A stretch of 13,547 nucleotides of DNA from a bacterium (GCA_021784715.1 JAJYHP010000110.1:1-13547), one strand, 5' to 3'; shown: positions 6,749-12,730, counted from the stretch's first letter. Notes: generated by a model from the sequence alone, not told the origin. Made by a program: numbers and translations.

Positions 6749-7441
6749 ATGCGGCGATTAGGGAGATGTCGGACGGCGCTTCTTGCTTGCGCCATCTTCG
6801 CGTTTCTTGGCGCTACCGCGCCGAACGGCATCGCCATTCTCTATGCGAAAGGACCGTTCGCGTTCCATTACGACGCCGCAGCTACGATGGCGTTACCGCG
6901 CGTTCGTTCGCAACGATCGTGGTATAGCGTGTGGCTGATGTTGGTCGCCGATCGCGGCGTGGAGCCGCTGGGTTTCTTGCAGGGCGGACTTATCCGGTGG
7001 GCAGGGGACGGGTACGCTCTAAGTGCGTTTGTTGCGTTCCGAAAGCCGGGGGGTGAGCTCGTCTTTCGGGATCTTGGGAAAATTCAAACCGGGCCACATC
7101 GTCTGCGATTGCTCGGGATCGGTAATGATGTCCGTTTTCAGGTAGATGGGAGAACGCTCTACACTTTTAAACGCGAGCGATATATGCCGCGAGGCTCAAA
7201 GACGTACCTTCAGGTCGGTGCTGAGGTAAAAGCTCTATTCGATCGTGCCGTTGGAACGGTGTGGAATCTGCGCGTGCGTCGCGACGGCGAGTCGCACGCG
7301 CAACCATGGGAGCCCGCCTGCATCCGGTACGATCGCGGCCTGCACTTCGTACGCGTAGGAGATCGATTTGTGGCCGATGGTTATTTTAAGGCACGGCTCC
7401 CAAGTGGATTCATCGGCTGTCGCGAGTTCGCGAAGCGCTAG
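6749..7441 (+). CDS. Secreted protein of unknown function
   Basis: The protein has 230 residues from the ATG at 6749, with AAGGA about 10 bases upstream. The open frame extends upstream to 6692, but that part overlaps the end of the DUF1648 gene. Residues 1-29 are a signal peptide (MRRLGRCRTALL, hydrophobic core, GATAPNGIA). The mature part is beta-rich with alternating strands such as YSVWLMLVADRG, GHRLRLLGIGN-like (GPHRLRLLGIGN) and VRFQVDGRTLYTF, which resembles a lectin or glucanase-type beta-sandwich in style only. Two cysteines lie near the C-terminus (PAC and IGC) and may form a disulfide. I do not recognise the family. It follows the membrane protein gene by 13 bases and is likely the last gene of the transketolase transcript; it converges with the gene ending at 7468. 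Confidence 0.65.
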   Translation: MRRLGRCRTALLACAIFAFLGATAPNGIAILYAKGPFAFHYDAAATMALPRVRSQRSWYSVWLMLVADRGVEPLGFLQGGLIRWAGDGYALSAFVAFRKPGGELVFRDLGKIQTGPHRLRLLGIGNDVRFQVDGRTLYTFKRERYMPRGSKTYLQVGAEVKALFDRAVGTVWNLRVRRDGESHAQPWEPACIRYDRGLHFVRVGDRFVADGYFKARLPSGFIGCREFAKR

Positions 7442-7467
7442 CGTGTTGCGCCGTGCGGCTCAGGACA

Positions 7468-7800
7468 CTAGGTGTTCGGCGGGATCGTAGGGACTTGCTC
7501 CAACCTCACGAGCACGCCGCCCGTCCATCCCGCGAAGAGATTGTAGAGCGCGGCGATGATAGCGAGCGCGACGAACGCGAAGATGCCGTAGAATATCGGG
7601 AAAATCACGATCAGAGCCGGCCCCATCATCATGACTGGGAAGACATACGGCATCGGCATCCCGATATGCCCGATCATCGCCCCGATCATCGACGAAAAAA
7701 GGAAAAGGACGAGCGCCAGAACGAGCGCGACGCCGGCGTAGATGAGCGCGCCGATTGAGGCGACGCTGAGAACGTCAAAGTGTTTTATACGGTAGTTCAT
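7468..7800 (-). CDS. Small integral membrane protein, DUF3566-like
   Basis: The 110-residue protein has two long hydrophobic stretches (about 11-36 and 55-88). The opening YRIKHFDVLSVASIGALIY and the end of the second segment (AALYNLFAGWTGGVLVRLE) resemble the DUF3566 type of small transmembrane proteins found as stand-alone hypothetical proteins in several phyla. The function is unknown. The ATG at 7800-7798 fits the family start but has no Shine-Dalgarno; instead it lies inside the 3' arm of a 14-bp perfect hairpin (7796-7828). It is downstream of rpsO on the same strand and convergent with the secreted-protein gene ending at 7441. Whether it is cotranscribed with rpsO depends on how that hairpin acts. 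Confidence 0.7.
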   Translation of the reverse strand: MNYRIKHFDVLSVASIGALIYAGVALVLALVLFLFSSMIGAMIGHIGMPMPYVFPVMMMGPALIVIFPIFYGIFAFVALAIIAALYNLFAGWTGGVLVRLEQVPTIPPNT

Positions 7801-7828
7801 GGGAGCGACTTCGCGTCGCTCCCATGAA
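7796..7828 (-). promoter_or_regulatory. 14-bp perfect palindrome covering a start codon
   Basis: On the minus strand TTCATGGGAGCGAC, loop GCGAA, then GTCGCTCCCATGAA form a 14-bp stem with a 5-base loop. The second arm contains the ATG of the membrane protein gene and the stem begins 22 bases after the rpsO stop. There is no T-tract after it, so it is a poor intrinsic terminator on this strand. It could block ribosome access to the downstream start, protect the rpsO 3' end, or be processed. Confidence 0.65.
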
Positions 7829-7850
7829 GACCTGGGGCTCGGTTTGGGCT

Positions 7851-8120
7851 TTAGCGGCGCAGACCGAGGTCGGCGATCAACTGCCGATACTTCTCGATAT
7901 CTTTGCGCTGCAGGTAGCTCAGCAAACGACGGCGCTGCCCGACCTGGAGCAGCAGGCCACGGCGGCTGTGATGGTCTTTTTTATGAATCTTGAGGTGCTC
8001 GGTCAGCTGATTGATCGAGTGCGTGAGGATCGCGACCTGGACCTCGGCCGAACCGGTATCGTTGGTTCCACGACCGTATTTGCCGGCGATCTCCGCTTTT
8101 TGTTCTTTGGTTAATGGCAC
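7851..8120 (-). CDS. rpsO: 30S ribosomal protein S15
   Basis: The gene encodes 89 residues, the exact family length. S15 binds 16S rRNA in the central domain of the small subunit and helps platform assembly. The pattern is unmistakable: [69 protein letters not shown]. The H-DHHSRRGL segment that contacts rRNA is intact. The start is a GTG at 8120, preceded by AAGGAG at a spacing of 7 bases. A promoter lies at 8185-8214, leaving an untranslated leader of roughly 57 bases, long enough for autogenous control by S15, though I cannot identify a binding pseudoknot. No pnp gene follows, unlike in many bacteria. Confidence 0.98.
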   Translation of the reverse strand: MPLTKEQKAEIAGKYGRGTNDTGSAEVQVAILTHSINQLTEHLKIHKKDHHSRRGLLLQVGQRRRLLSYLQRKDIEKYRQLIADLGLRR

Positions 8121-8184
8121 GAAGGGCTCCTTACAACAGGATAGGCTCGCTCGGGTGCAGAGATTCCGCCCCGGCGACTGAGGG

Positions 8185-8214
8185 ACTATAGCAGAGAATC
8201 GACCTCGATGCCAA
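8185..8214 (-). promoter_or_regulatory. Promoter of rpsO
   Basis: On the minus strand TTGGCA (8214-8209) is separated by 18 bases from TATAGT (8190-8185), which is preceded by TGC, giving an extended -10. The start point would be near 8178, about 57 bases before the rpsO GTG. Confidence 0.6.
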
Positions 8215-8220
8215 GCAGGG

Positions 8221-8353
8221 AAGCCTTTTCGCTCCAGCCGGCGACCTTCTCAAGGTCGATTTCACCGCTCCATGGAGGAGAGCAACAAAAATGTGGTCAC
8301 GTGACAATAAAAATAAAGTCGCCGAACCCTCCAATCGAGGTTTTTCAAAATGA
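8221..8353. other. Non-coding stretch between rpsO promoter and tRNA terminator
   Basis: No convincing gene is seen. It holds a 7-bp stem with a 3-base loop (8242-8258, CGACCTT/AAGGTCG), the palindromes CTCCATGGAG (8268-8277) and GTCACGTGAC (8296-8305), and an AT-rich patch around 8285-8320. A 20-codon plus-strand ORF (8291-8353) follows GGAGGAG at a spacing of 10 bases, but has nothing else to support it. Confidence 0.4.
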
Positions 8354-8379
8354 AACGGGGCTGGTTTCCCAGCCCCGTT
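8345..8379 (-). terminator. Intrinsic terminator downstream of the tRNA gene
   Basis: On the minus strand an 11-bp stem, AACGGGGCTGG with CCAGCCCCGTT (8379-8354), has a GAAA tetraloop and is followed by TCATTTTG. The stem and T-rich tail are oriented to end the tRNA transcript. The plus strand lacks a T-tail, so it is directional. Confidence 0.75.
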
Positions 8380-8380
8380 C

Positions 8381-8406
8381 GTAGCTCATCCGAGCAGGTG
8401 TTTCGC
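8381..8406 (+). repeat. Inverted partial copy of the tRNA 5' half
   Basis: GTAGCTCA (8381-8388) and GAGCAGGTGTTTCGC (8392-8406) on the plus strand repeat the D-arm and the 5' side of the anticodon arm of the tRNA encoded on the minus strand at 8468-8540. The copy lacks most of the D-loop, the acceptor stem and the T-arm. In the minus-strand transcript it would be the reverse complement of the tRNA 5' half, about 60 bases after the tRNA 3' end. Confidence 0.75.
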
Positions 8407-8467
8407 GTTCCCACTATACCACCGAGCGCGTCTCCCGGTCTACAATGAGCCCCACGCGAATCGGGTG

Positions 8468-8540
8468 CGCGCCCGCCGGGACTCGAACCCGGACCCAGGG
8501 TTTGCGAAACACCTGCTCTATCCGATTGAGCTACGGGCGC
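8468..8540 (-). tRNA. tRNA with Arg-type body; anticodon CGC or TCG (ambiguous)
   Basis: The 73-base cloverleaf has acceptor GCGCCCG paired with CGGGCGC, D-arm GCTC/GAGC with a 9-base loop, T-arm CCGGG-TTCGAGT-CCCGG, and G as discriminator. Acceptor, D-arm and discriminator match bacterial tRNA-Arg (as in E. coli CCG-type), and there is no G3-U70 pair expected of tRNA-Ala. The anticodon arm is irregular. The best 7-base loop is TTCGCAA, giving anticodon CGC (Ala codon GCG), with stem GGTGT against ACCCT containing one mismatch or a bulged T. Shifting the loop by one base gives TCG (Arg codon CGA), with two stem mismatches. No CCA is encoded. It is either a real tRNA-Arg with a damaged-looking stem, or a pseudogene. 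Confidence 0.75.
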
Positions 8541-8560
8541 ACGTCCTAATCCTAGGATTA
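8541..8560 (-). promoter_or_regulatory. Palindrome and probable -10 upstream of tRNA
   Basis: TAATCCTAGGATTA (8547-8560) is a perfect 14-bp palindrome. On the minus strand it contains TAGGAT (8554-8549), a plausible -10 element 8 bases before the tRNA 5' end. No good -35 was found. Confidence 0.4.
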
Positions 8561-8779
8561 CATTTCGGAGTGCCACCTGTATGGCACGCCGATTTTCGTG
8601 CCCGCCCTCTGCCTCATCGAGCGAGAAGAGCCACCAGCGTGCGCTCCCACGCTTCGCGCCGCGGTCGAGATAGATCACCGCGGTCGCGTCGCCGACGATG
8701 CGCAGCTTGAACCAGTGCCGCTTGGGGTAGGTGTCGCCGCGCCCTCGACGACGATTGCTTTCGAGATCAGGCGCTTAAT
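8550..8779 (-). pseudogene. Probable frameshifted small conserved-type gene
   Basis: On the minus strand, downstream of the thioesterase stop, one frame reads IKRLISKAIVVEG (8779-8741) and the next reads RGDTYPKRHWFKLRIVGD, then TAVIYLDRGAK, then SARWWLFSLDEAEG. The two join smoothly if one base is added near 8740 (GAGGGC then CGC). Codons in the second part have strongly GC-rich third positions and the product looks like a real small soluble protein rich in Trp and Arg. No ATG, GTG or TTG precedes the first part (an ATT at 8779 or CTG at 8770 is the only option), and the second frame runs on without a stop through the tRNA gene. It is a decayed gene, a sequencing indel, or a chance open frame. 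Confidence 0.35.
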
Positions 8780-8795
8780 TGCGGCAGCGGCGCCG

Positions 8796-9170
8796 TTATC
8801 GCAGCGGGGTAGGGTGCCCCTTCTCGTCAACCGCGACCATCACGAAGGTCCCGATCGTCGCGAGCCGCCGTTCGCCATCGGCGGGGTTCTCGGCCCAGAG
8901 CTCGACCTCCAGGGTGACCGAGGTTCGGCCGACCCGGGCGATCCGGGCGATCGTCTCGGCGAACTCGCCGACCTTGATCGGGGCCCGGAAGTCGATCCGA
9001 TCCATCGAGGCGGTCACGAAGGTGCGCCGGAAGGCCCGGGCGGCGGCGATCCCCGCGACGATATCCATCATCGCTAGCGCCTTCCCACCGAAGAGCGTTC
9101 CGTGGTGGTTCGCATCGTTGGGGAAGACGATCTCGGTGCGACGCTCGACGACTTGCTCGGGTTCTATCAT
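8796..9170 (-). CDS. Acyl-CoA thioesterase, YciA-like hotdog fold
   Basis: The gene encodes 124 residues forming a single hotdog domain that hydrolyses acyl-CoA to free acid and CoA in the cytoplasm. The family signature is clear: VFPNDANHHGTLFGGKALAMMD (residues 15-36), where N21, H22, G24 and the catalytic acid D36 lie, then the strand VTASMDRIDFRAPIKVGE and the final strand TIGTFVMVAVDEKGHPTPL. The chain length is typical of YciA and cytosolic short-form thioesterases. The ATG at 9170 lies just 2 bp from the GTG of the divergent pirin gene. On the minus strand TGA-TACTAT ends six bases before this ATG, so the mRNA is probably leaderless. The exact acyl chain preference is not readable. Confidence 0.9.
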   Translation of the reverse strand: MIEPEQVVERRTEIVFPNDANHHGTLFGGKALAMMDIVAGIAAARAFRRTFVTASMDRIDFRAPIKVGEFAETIARIARVGRTSVTLEVELWAENPADGERRLATIGTFVMVAVDEKGHPTPLR

Positions 9171-9185
9171 AGGTGGATAGTATCA
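9171..9185 (-). promoter_or_regulatory. Extended -10 promoter of thioesterase gene, leaderless mRNA predicted
   Basis: On the minus strand TGA-TACTAT (9185-9177) is followed by CCACCT and the ATG at 9170. The TGN extension and six-base gap are identical to those in front of the transketolase gene. The element lies within the first codons of the divergent pirin gene, so the two genes share regulatory DNA. Confidence 0.55.
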
Positions 9186-9901
9186 TTACACAGCGCAGCG
9201 GCGCACGCGCCTACTTCGATCACGGCTGGCTCAAGACGTATCATTCGTTCAGCTTCGCCGATTATTACGACCCCGAAAATCTGCATTGGGGAGCACTGCG
9301 CGTCTTCAACGACGATGTCATCGAGGCCGGAGAAGGGTTCGGCACCCATCCGCATCGCGACATGGAGATTCTTACCTACGTCCTCGACGGCGAACTCGAG
9401 CATCGTGACTCGATGGGAAATCACGGCGTCGTAGCGCCGGGCGGCGTGCAATATCTCTCCGCAGGGACCGGCATCACGCACTCGGAGTTCAATCACTCCA
9501 AAGAGCGTCCCGTGCATCTCGTGCAGATGTGGGTGCTGCCGCATGCGAAAAATCTCGCGCCGCGTTACGGCCAAAGAGATTATACGCGCTCCGATCGCTT
9601 GAACCGTTGGTTGCCGATCGCAACCGGGCAACCGGGCATCGAATCGCGCATCGCCATTTGGCAGGATGCGACATGCTACGTCGCGCGCGTCGAAGGCGCG
9701 CCGCTCCCGCTCTCACTCGGGGCGGGTCGATACGGCTTTCTCTTCCTCGCCGACGGCGAGGCGGAGATCGGCGGCGAGTCGTTGCGGGCGGGCGACGCGC
9801 TGCGCTTGCAGGGGCCGTTCGATACGACGATTCGTTCCGCGGGCGCGGAGCTCGTTTTTTGGGATACCCCCTCGCTCGACCAGGCGCAGCAAAGCCGATA
9901 A
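9173..9901 (+). CDS. Pirin family protein (YhhW-like quercetinase type)
   Basis: The protein has 242 residues and two cupin domains, the standard bacterial pirin length. The N-terminal cupin holds the metal ligands: FGTHPHRDMEI (H59, H61) and GITHSEFN (H103, E105), with TYVLDGELEHRDSMG between them. These proteins bind a metal ion and some (E. coli YhhW) cleave quercetin; others act as redox-dependent regulators. All four ligands are present, so metal binding is expected; substrate is unknown. The start GTG (9173) is the most upstream in-frame start and fits the usual distance to FDHGWLKTYHSFSFADYYD. No Shine-Dalgarno is present. It is divergent from the thioesterase gene by 2 bp and 19 bases upstream of the FMN reductase gene, so it may head the redox operon. 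Confidence 0.93.
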   Translation: MDSIITQRSGARAYFDHGWLKTYHSFSFADYYDPENLHWGALRVFNDDVIEAGEGFGTHPHRDMEILTYVLDGELEHRDSMGNHGVVAPGGVQYLSAGTGITHSEFNHSKERPVHLVQMWVLPHAKNLAPRYGQRDYTRSDRLNRWLPIATGQPGIESRIAIWQDATCYVARVEGAPLPLSLGAGRYGFLFLADGEAEIGGESLRAGDALRLQGPFDTTIRSAGAELVFWDTPSLDQAQQSR

Positions 9902-9920
9902 ACGAAGCGGTTGCAGCGAT

Positions 9921-10502
9921 ATGGGTAAGAAGATCGCCGTCGTCTACGGTTCGGTACGCAGCGAACGGCAGGGCATTCGCGTTGCGCGCTTCTTGCTCGA
10001 CGTTTTGAAAGATCGCGGCGACACCGGCGTGCTCGTCGATCCGCTCGAATATCCGTTGCCGCTGCTCGACCGCATGTATAAAGAATATGAACGCGGCAGC
10101 GCGCCCGCGATGATGGAGCGGCTCGCCGATATCTTCCGGAGCGTCGACGGTTTCCTCATCGTCTCCGGTGAGTACAACCACGGCATCCCGCCGGCGCTCA
10201 AAAACATGCTCGATCATTTCATGAATGAGTTTTTCTGGCGCCCTGCGGGGCTCGTTACCTACTCGGGAGGGCGGTTCGGCGGCGTACGGGCGGCGATGCA
10301 ATTGCGCGCGACGCTCCCCGAACAGGGAATGGTGACGATTCCGTCGTTGCTTCCGTTCGGGAATGTCGCCGAAACCTTCGACGAGCAGGGGGTGCCGCAT
10401 GCGGAGTACGTTCGTACCTCGACGAATGCGTTTCTCGAAGAGTTCACGTGGTACGTCGAAGCATTGCGCGACCGCCGGGCGAAGGGCGTTCCGTATGAAT
10501 AG
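9921..10502 (+). CDS. NADPH-dependent FMN reductase-like flavodoxin-fold oxidoreductase
   Basis: The gene encodes 193 residues with a single flavodoxin-like domain that binds FMN and uses NAD(P)H to reduce flavin or quinone-type substrates. FMN phosphate is bound by GSVRSERQG (residues 10-18) and the isoalloxazine loop is SGEYNHGIPPALKN (82-95), where the family usually has PEYN. GGRFGGVRAAMQLRATL follows as the typical helix after the strand. The ATG at 9921 is 19 bases after the pirin stop; an open frame extends upstream only as shadow of pirin. There is no strong Shine-Dalgarno. The next gene, an SDR, starts 9 bases downstream, so these are probably one transcript. Specific substrate (flavin, quinone, azo or metal) cannot be told. 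Confidence 0.92.
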   Translation: MGKKIAVVYGSVRSERQGIRVARFLLDVLKDRGDTGVLVDPLEYPLPLLDRMYKEYERGSAPAMMERLADIFRSVDGFLIVSGEYNHGIPPALKNMLDHFMNEFFWRPAGLVTYSGGRFGGVRAAMQLRATLPEQGMVTIPSLLPFGNVAETFDEQGVPHAEYVRTSTNAFLEEFTWYVEALRDRRAKGVPYE

Positions 10503-10511
10503 CTCGCTCCG

Positions 10512-11276
10512 ATGAGCGCGCCGCGCCGCGTCGCTCTCGTCACCGGCGCGAGCGCCGGTCTCGGCGCAGCCTGCGCGCTTGCGCTCGCGCGCGAGGGGCA
10601 TATCGTCGCCGTTGCGGCCCGTCGTCGCGAGGTATCGGAAGCGATCGCCGGGCAGGCTCGTGCCGCCGGAGCGTTCGACGCGCGCGCGTTTCCCTGCGAT
10701 CTCAACGACGACGGCGAGCGCGCGCGATTGATCGACAACGTCGGCTCAAGTTTCGGCGGTATCGATATTCTCGTCGCGAACGGGGGCGGGCCGAAAGCCG
10801 GCAGTTTCGAAACGTTGACGCTCGATGACTGGGATCTCGGTTACCGCACGGTGCTGCGTCCGATGCTCGCGCTCGCCTACAGCGTTCTTCCGCTCATGCG
10901 CGAACGCCGATGGGGGCGGATTGTTGCGCTGACGTCGACGAGCGTGAAACAACCGATCGGTAATCTCGCCCTCTCCAATGCGCTACGCACCGCGCTGGTC
11001 TCGGCGCTCAAAACCGCGAGTAATGACGTTGCTTCGGCGGGGATCACCATCAACAGTATTGCGACCGGACGTTTCCTTACCGACCGCTTGCGTGCGCTCT
11101 ACGGGAGCGAGGAAGCGCTGGAATCCGCGGCTCGCAGCGAGGTGCCGATGCAACGCGTCGGCACGCCCGAAGAGCTCGCCGATTTCGTCGCCTTTCTCTG
11201 CAGCGAGCGAGCTTCGTACATCACCGGGCAAACGATCTCGGTCGACGGCGGCCTCACGCGCGCACTTTTCGGTTGA
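10512..11276 (+). CDS. Atypical short-chain dehydrogenase/reductase
   Basis: The protein has 254 residues with a Rossmann fold, the standard classical SDR length. The cofactor motif TGASAGLG (residues 11-18) and the NNAG-equivalent VANGGG (88-93) are present, and the C-terminal end [18 protein letters not shown] is typical. The catalytic site is not canonical: S142 is present, but the Tyr thirteen residues later is S155 and the Lys is R159 (NLALSNALR). A known FabG-like subgroup (the cd05344 beta-ketoacyl-ACP reductase-like class) shares the SN-LR pattern and lacks the perfect tetrad, so this is a family trait and not local damage. It may use another residue for proton transfer or act without redox chemistry. 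Its TGA overlaps the start of the Rieske gene by one base. Confidence 0.93.
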   Translation: MSAPRRVALVTGASAGLGAACALALAREGHIVAVAARRREVSEAIAGQARAAGAFDARAFPCDLNDDGERARLIDNVGSSFGGIDILVANGGGPKAGSFETLTLDDWDLGYRTVLRPMLALAYSVLPLMRERRWGRIVALTSTSVKQPIGNLALSNALRTALVSALKTASNDVASAGITINSIATGRFLTDRLRALYGSEEALESAARSEVPMQRVGTPEELADFVAFLCSERASYITGQTISVDGGLTRALFG

Positions 11277-11599
11277 TGCGCGACGGATTCGTCTGCATCG
11301 GCGATCGTTCTGCACTGGCACGCAATGCGGCGATCGTGCGTAGCGTCGGGGGCTACGAGGTGGCGATCTTCGATGTCGACGGAGAGCTTTTCGCGCTAGA
11401 GAATTCTTGCCCGCATCAGGGCGGGCCGCTCGCCGAGGGGAGCGTGGAGCGCGGCATCGTCACCTGTCCGTGGCATGCATGGCGTTTCAATTTGCGCACC
11501 GGGTGCATGACGCTGGGGGATTTCGCGCGCGTCGCGCGCTTTGCGATCTTCGTCGACGAGGGGCGGATCTGGCTCGGCGAGGAACCTCTCGAAGAATGA
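11276..11599 (+). CDS. Rieske [2Fe-2S] ferredoxin-type protein
   Basis: The product has 107 residues forming one Rieske domain, a soluble electron carrier like those feeding dioxygenases or nitrite reductase small subunits. The cluster ligands are C45 and H47 (SCPHQGGPL) and C64 and H67 (TCPWHAWRF), all intact, in normal spacing. The following RTGCMTLGDFARVARFAI strands are standard. The ATG at 11276 uses the last base of the SDR stop (TGATG); a TTG three bases earlier is less likely. It ends in an ATGA overlap with the XRE regulator gene. No oxygenase alpha subunit or ferredoxin reductase is visible nearby in this window, so its redox partner is unknown; the FMN reductase upstream is one candidate. 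Confidence 0.94.
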   Translation: MRDGFVCIGDRSALARNAAIVRSVGGYEVAIFDVDGELFALENSCPHQGGPLAEGSVERGIVTCPWHAWRFNLRTGCMTLGDFARVARFAIFVDEGRIWLGEEPLEE

Positions 11600-12102
11600 A
11601 TCAGCAGATACCGGTTTGGGACGCATGCCTCGGGACGGCCGGAGGGCCGACGTTCGGAAATGCCCTGCAGGCACTCGCACGCGAGCGCGGTGTCGACGAT
11701 GCCCATCTCGTCGAGGCACTCGGCGTAACGCCCGCGGAGCTCTCCGAGCTCTACGCGGGTCAACGGCGCGTCGGTCCAAGCGTGCTCGCGCGGCTCGCTC
11801 AGGCGCTCCGGCTTCGTCCGATCGAATTCATGCAGAAGAGCGCGTTGCTCTCGCTCGACGTCTACGCGTTCGGGCTCGATCCGCTCTTCTTTCTCCCCGA
11901 GGGTCAGCTCCGCTACGACGCGCGCATCTACATGCGTGAAATCAATCCACGCCATGCCGTTCCCGAAGGGGACATGACGAAGCGCAACCCGCTCCTCAGT
12001 GCGCTGGGAGAGGATCCCCTGCTCGACGCGCTCGGCCGCATCGAACTCGAGCTCACCTACCTGCTCCGCGTCGCCTCTCAGGCGACCGGCGGGACGCTTT
12101 AG
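11596..12102 (+). CDS. XRE-family helix-turn-helix regulator
   Basis: The protein has 168 residues. Residues about 20-78 form a Cro/C1-type helix-turn-helix (FGNALQALARERGVDD, HLVEALGVTPAELSELYAGQRRVGP, LARLAQALRLRP). The remaining about 90 residues (DVYAFGLDPLFFLPEG, then YMREINPRHAVPEGD) match no family I know and may bind a ligand or make dimers. The ATG (11596) overlaps the Rieske stop as ATGA, so translation is coupled, and it is likely a local regulator of this operon. Another 47 bases separate it from the DJ-1 gene, and that gap holds a 7-bp hairpin that could be its operator; that link is inference. Confidence 0.88.
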   Translation: MNQQIPVWDACLGTAGGPTFGNALQALARERGVDDAHLVEALGVTPAELSELYAGQRRVGPSVLARLAQALRLRPIEFMQKSALLSLDVYAFGLDPLFFLPEGQLRYDARIYMREINPRHAVPEGDMTKRNPLLSALGEDPLLDALGRIELELTYLLRVASQATGGTL

Positions 12103-12116
12103 CCCGGGAAAGCAGA

Positions 12117-12140
12117 GGTTCGCACCCTCCAGCGCGAACC
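12117..12140. promoter_or_regulatory. Inverted repeat between XRE gene and DJ-1 gene
   Basis: GGTTCGC (12117-12123) and GCGAACC (12134-12140) pair with a 10-base spacer. It lies in the only gap in the downstream part of this operon. Possible roles are operator for the XRE protein, or a weak mRNA stem. There is no T-tract. Confidence 0.45.
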
Positions 12141-12149
12141 GCCCCTGCC

Positions 12150-12707
12150 ATGCAAGGAGTTCAAGGTAAACGTATCGCTGCGCTCGTCGGCGATGGATTC
12201 GAAGAGATGGATTTAACCGAGCCGCGCCGCGCACTCGAAGAGGCCGGTGCGATCGTGACGATCGTCGGCATCGACGAGCGGGCGCGTGCCCGCATTCGCG
12301 GGAAGCGAGGGCTCGACGACGGTATCCTGGTGAAGGCCGAGGAACTCGTCGCCGACTGCACCGCGGAGGATTTCGACGCGCTGCTCGTTCCCGGTGGGCT
12401 CTCACCCGATCGCATTCGCGCCGATGCGGAGGTGCAGCGCTTCGTTCGTGAGTTCGATGCGGCGAAGAAGCCGATCTTCTCGATCGGGCACGGCGCACAG
12501 GTGCTGATTTCATCGCAGTTGTTACGCGGACGTCAACTGACGGGCGTTCATTCGATCGCCGATGATATCCGCAACGCCGGTGGGCTCTATCGCGATCAGC
12601 CCACCGCCCAAGACAGCAATATCATCAGCACGCGCGGGGGAGAGGATCTGCCGCAATTCAATCGCGCGATATTGGAAAAACTCGCCCTTTCGTCCGCCGC
12701 GGTCTAA
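12150..12707 (+). CDS. DJ-1/PfpI family protein with nucleophile Cys replaced by Gly
   Basis: The protein has 185 residues, one DJ-1/PfpI domain, closest in pattern to the PfpI and YhbO type (ALVGDGFEEMDL, ALLVPGGLSPD, LLRGRQLTGVHSIADDIRNAGG, PQFNRAI). The family nucleophile elbow normally reads AICHGPQ, with Cys then His. Here it reads SIGHGAQ, so residue 113 is Gly (GGG at 12486-12488), while H114 and the acidic E18/E19 pair remain. Another Cys (C70) is not at the elbow. The usual hydrolase or deglycase/glyoxalase-like activity is therefore unlikely. It may be a non-catalytic partner, a chaperone-like form, or use a different residue. No Shine-Dalgarno precedes the ATG. Confidence 0.9.
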   Translation: MQGVQGKRIAALVGDGFEEMDLTEPRRALEEAGAIVTIVGIDERARARIRGKRGLDDGILVKAEELVADCTAEDFDALLVPGGLSPDRIRADAEVQRFVREFDAAKKPIFSIGHGAQVLISSQLLRGRQLTGVHSIADDIRNAGGLYRDQPTAQDSNIISTRGGEDLPQFNRAILEKLALSSAAV

Positions 12708-12730
12708 TCTCTACGGGAGAGCGCAACGCA

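Noticed and set aside
8291..8353. 20-codon plus-strand ORF after GGAGGAG
   Set aside because: Only a Shine-Dalgarno-like sequence supports it; no motif, and the stem after it is a terminator for the other strand.
8381..8540. tRNA and its partial copy as attachment sites of an integrated element
   Set aside because: The copies are inverted, only about 60 bases apart, and no integrase or foreign genes lie between them.
8262..8678. Minus-strand 138-codon frame running through the tRNA
   Set aside because: Its middle (APVAQSDRA) is the well-known false translation of a tRNA gene; only its first part may be remnant coding sequence, listed as a pseudogene.
9489..10601. Minus-strand open frame (370 codons) opposite pirin and FMN reductase
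   Set aside because: It covers two well-supported genes and its sequence is low-complexity Arg-rich shadow.
11416..12513. Minus-strand open frame (365 codons) opposite Rieske, XRE and DJ-1 genes
   Set aside because: It spans three good genes on the plus strand and shows no domain.
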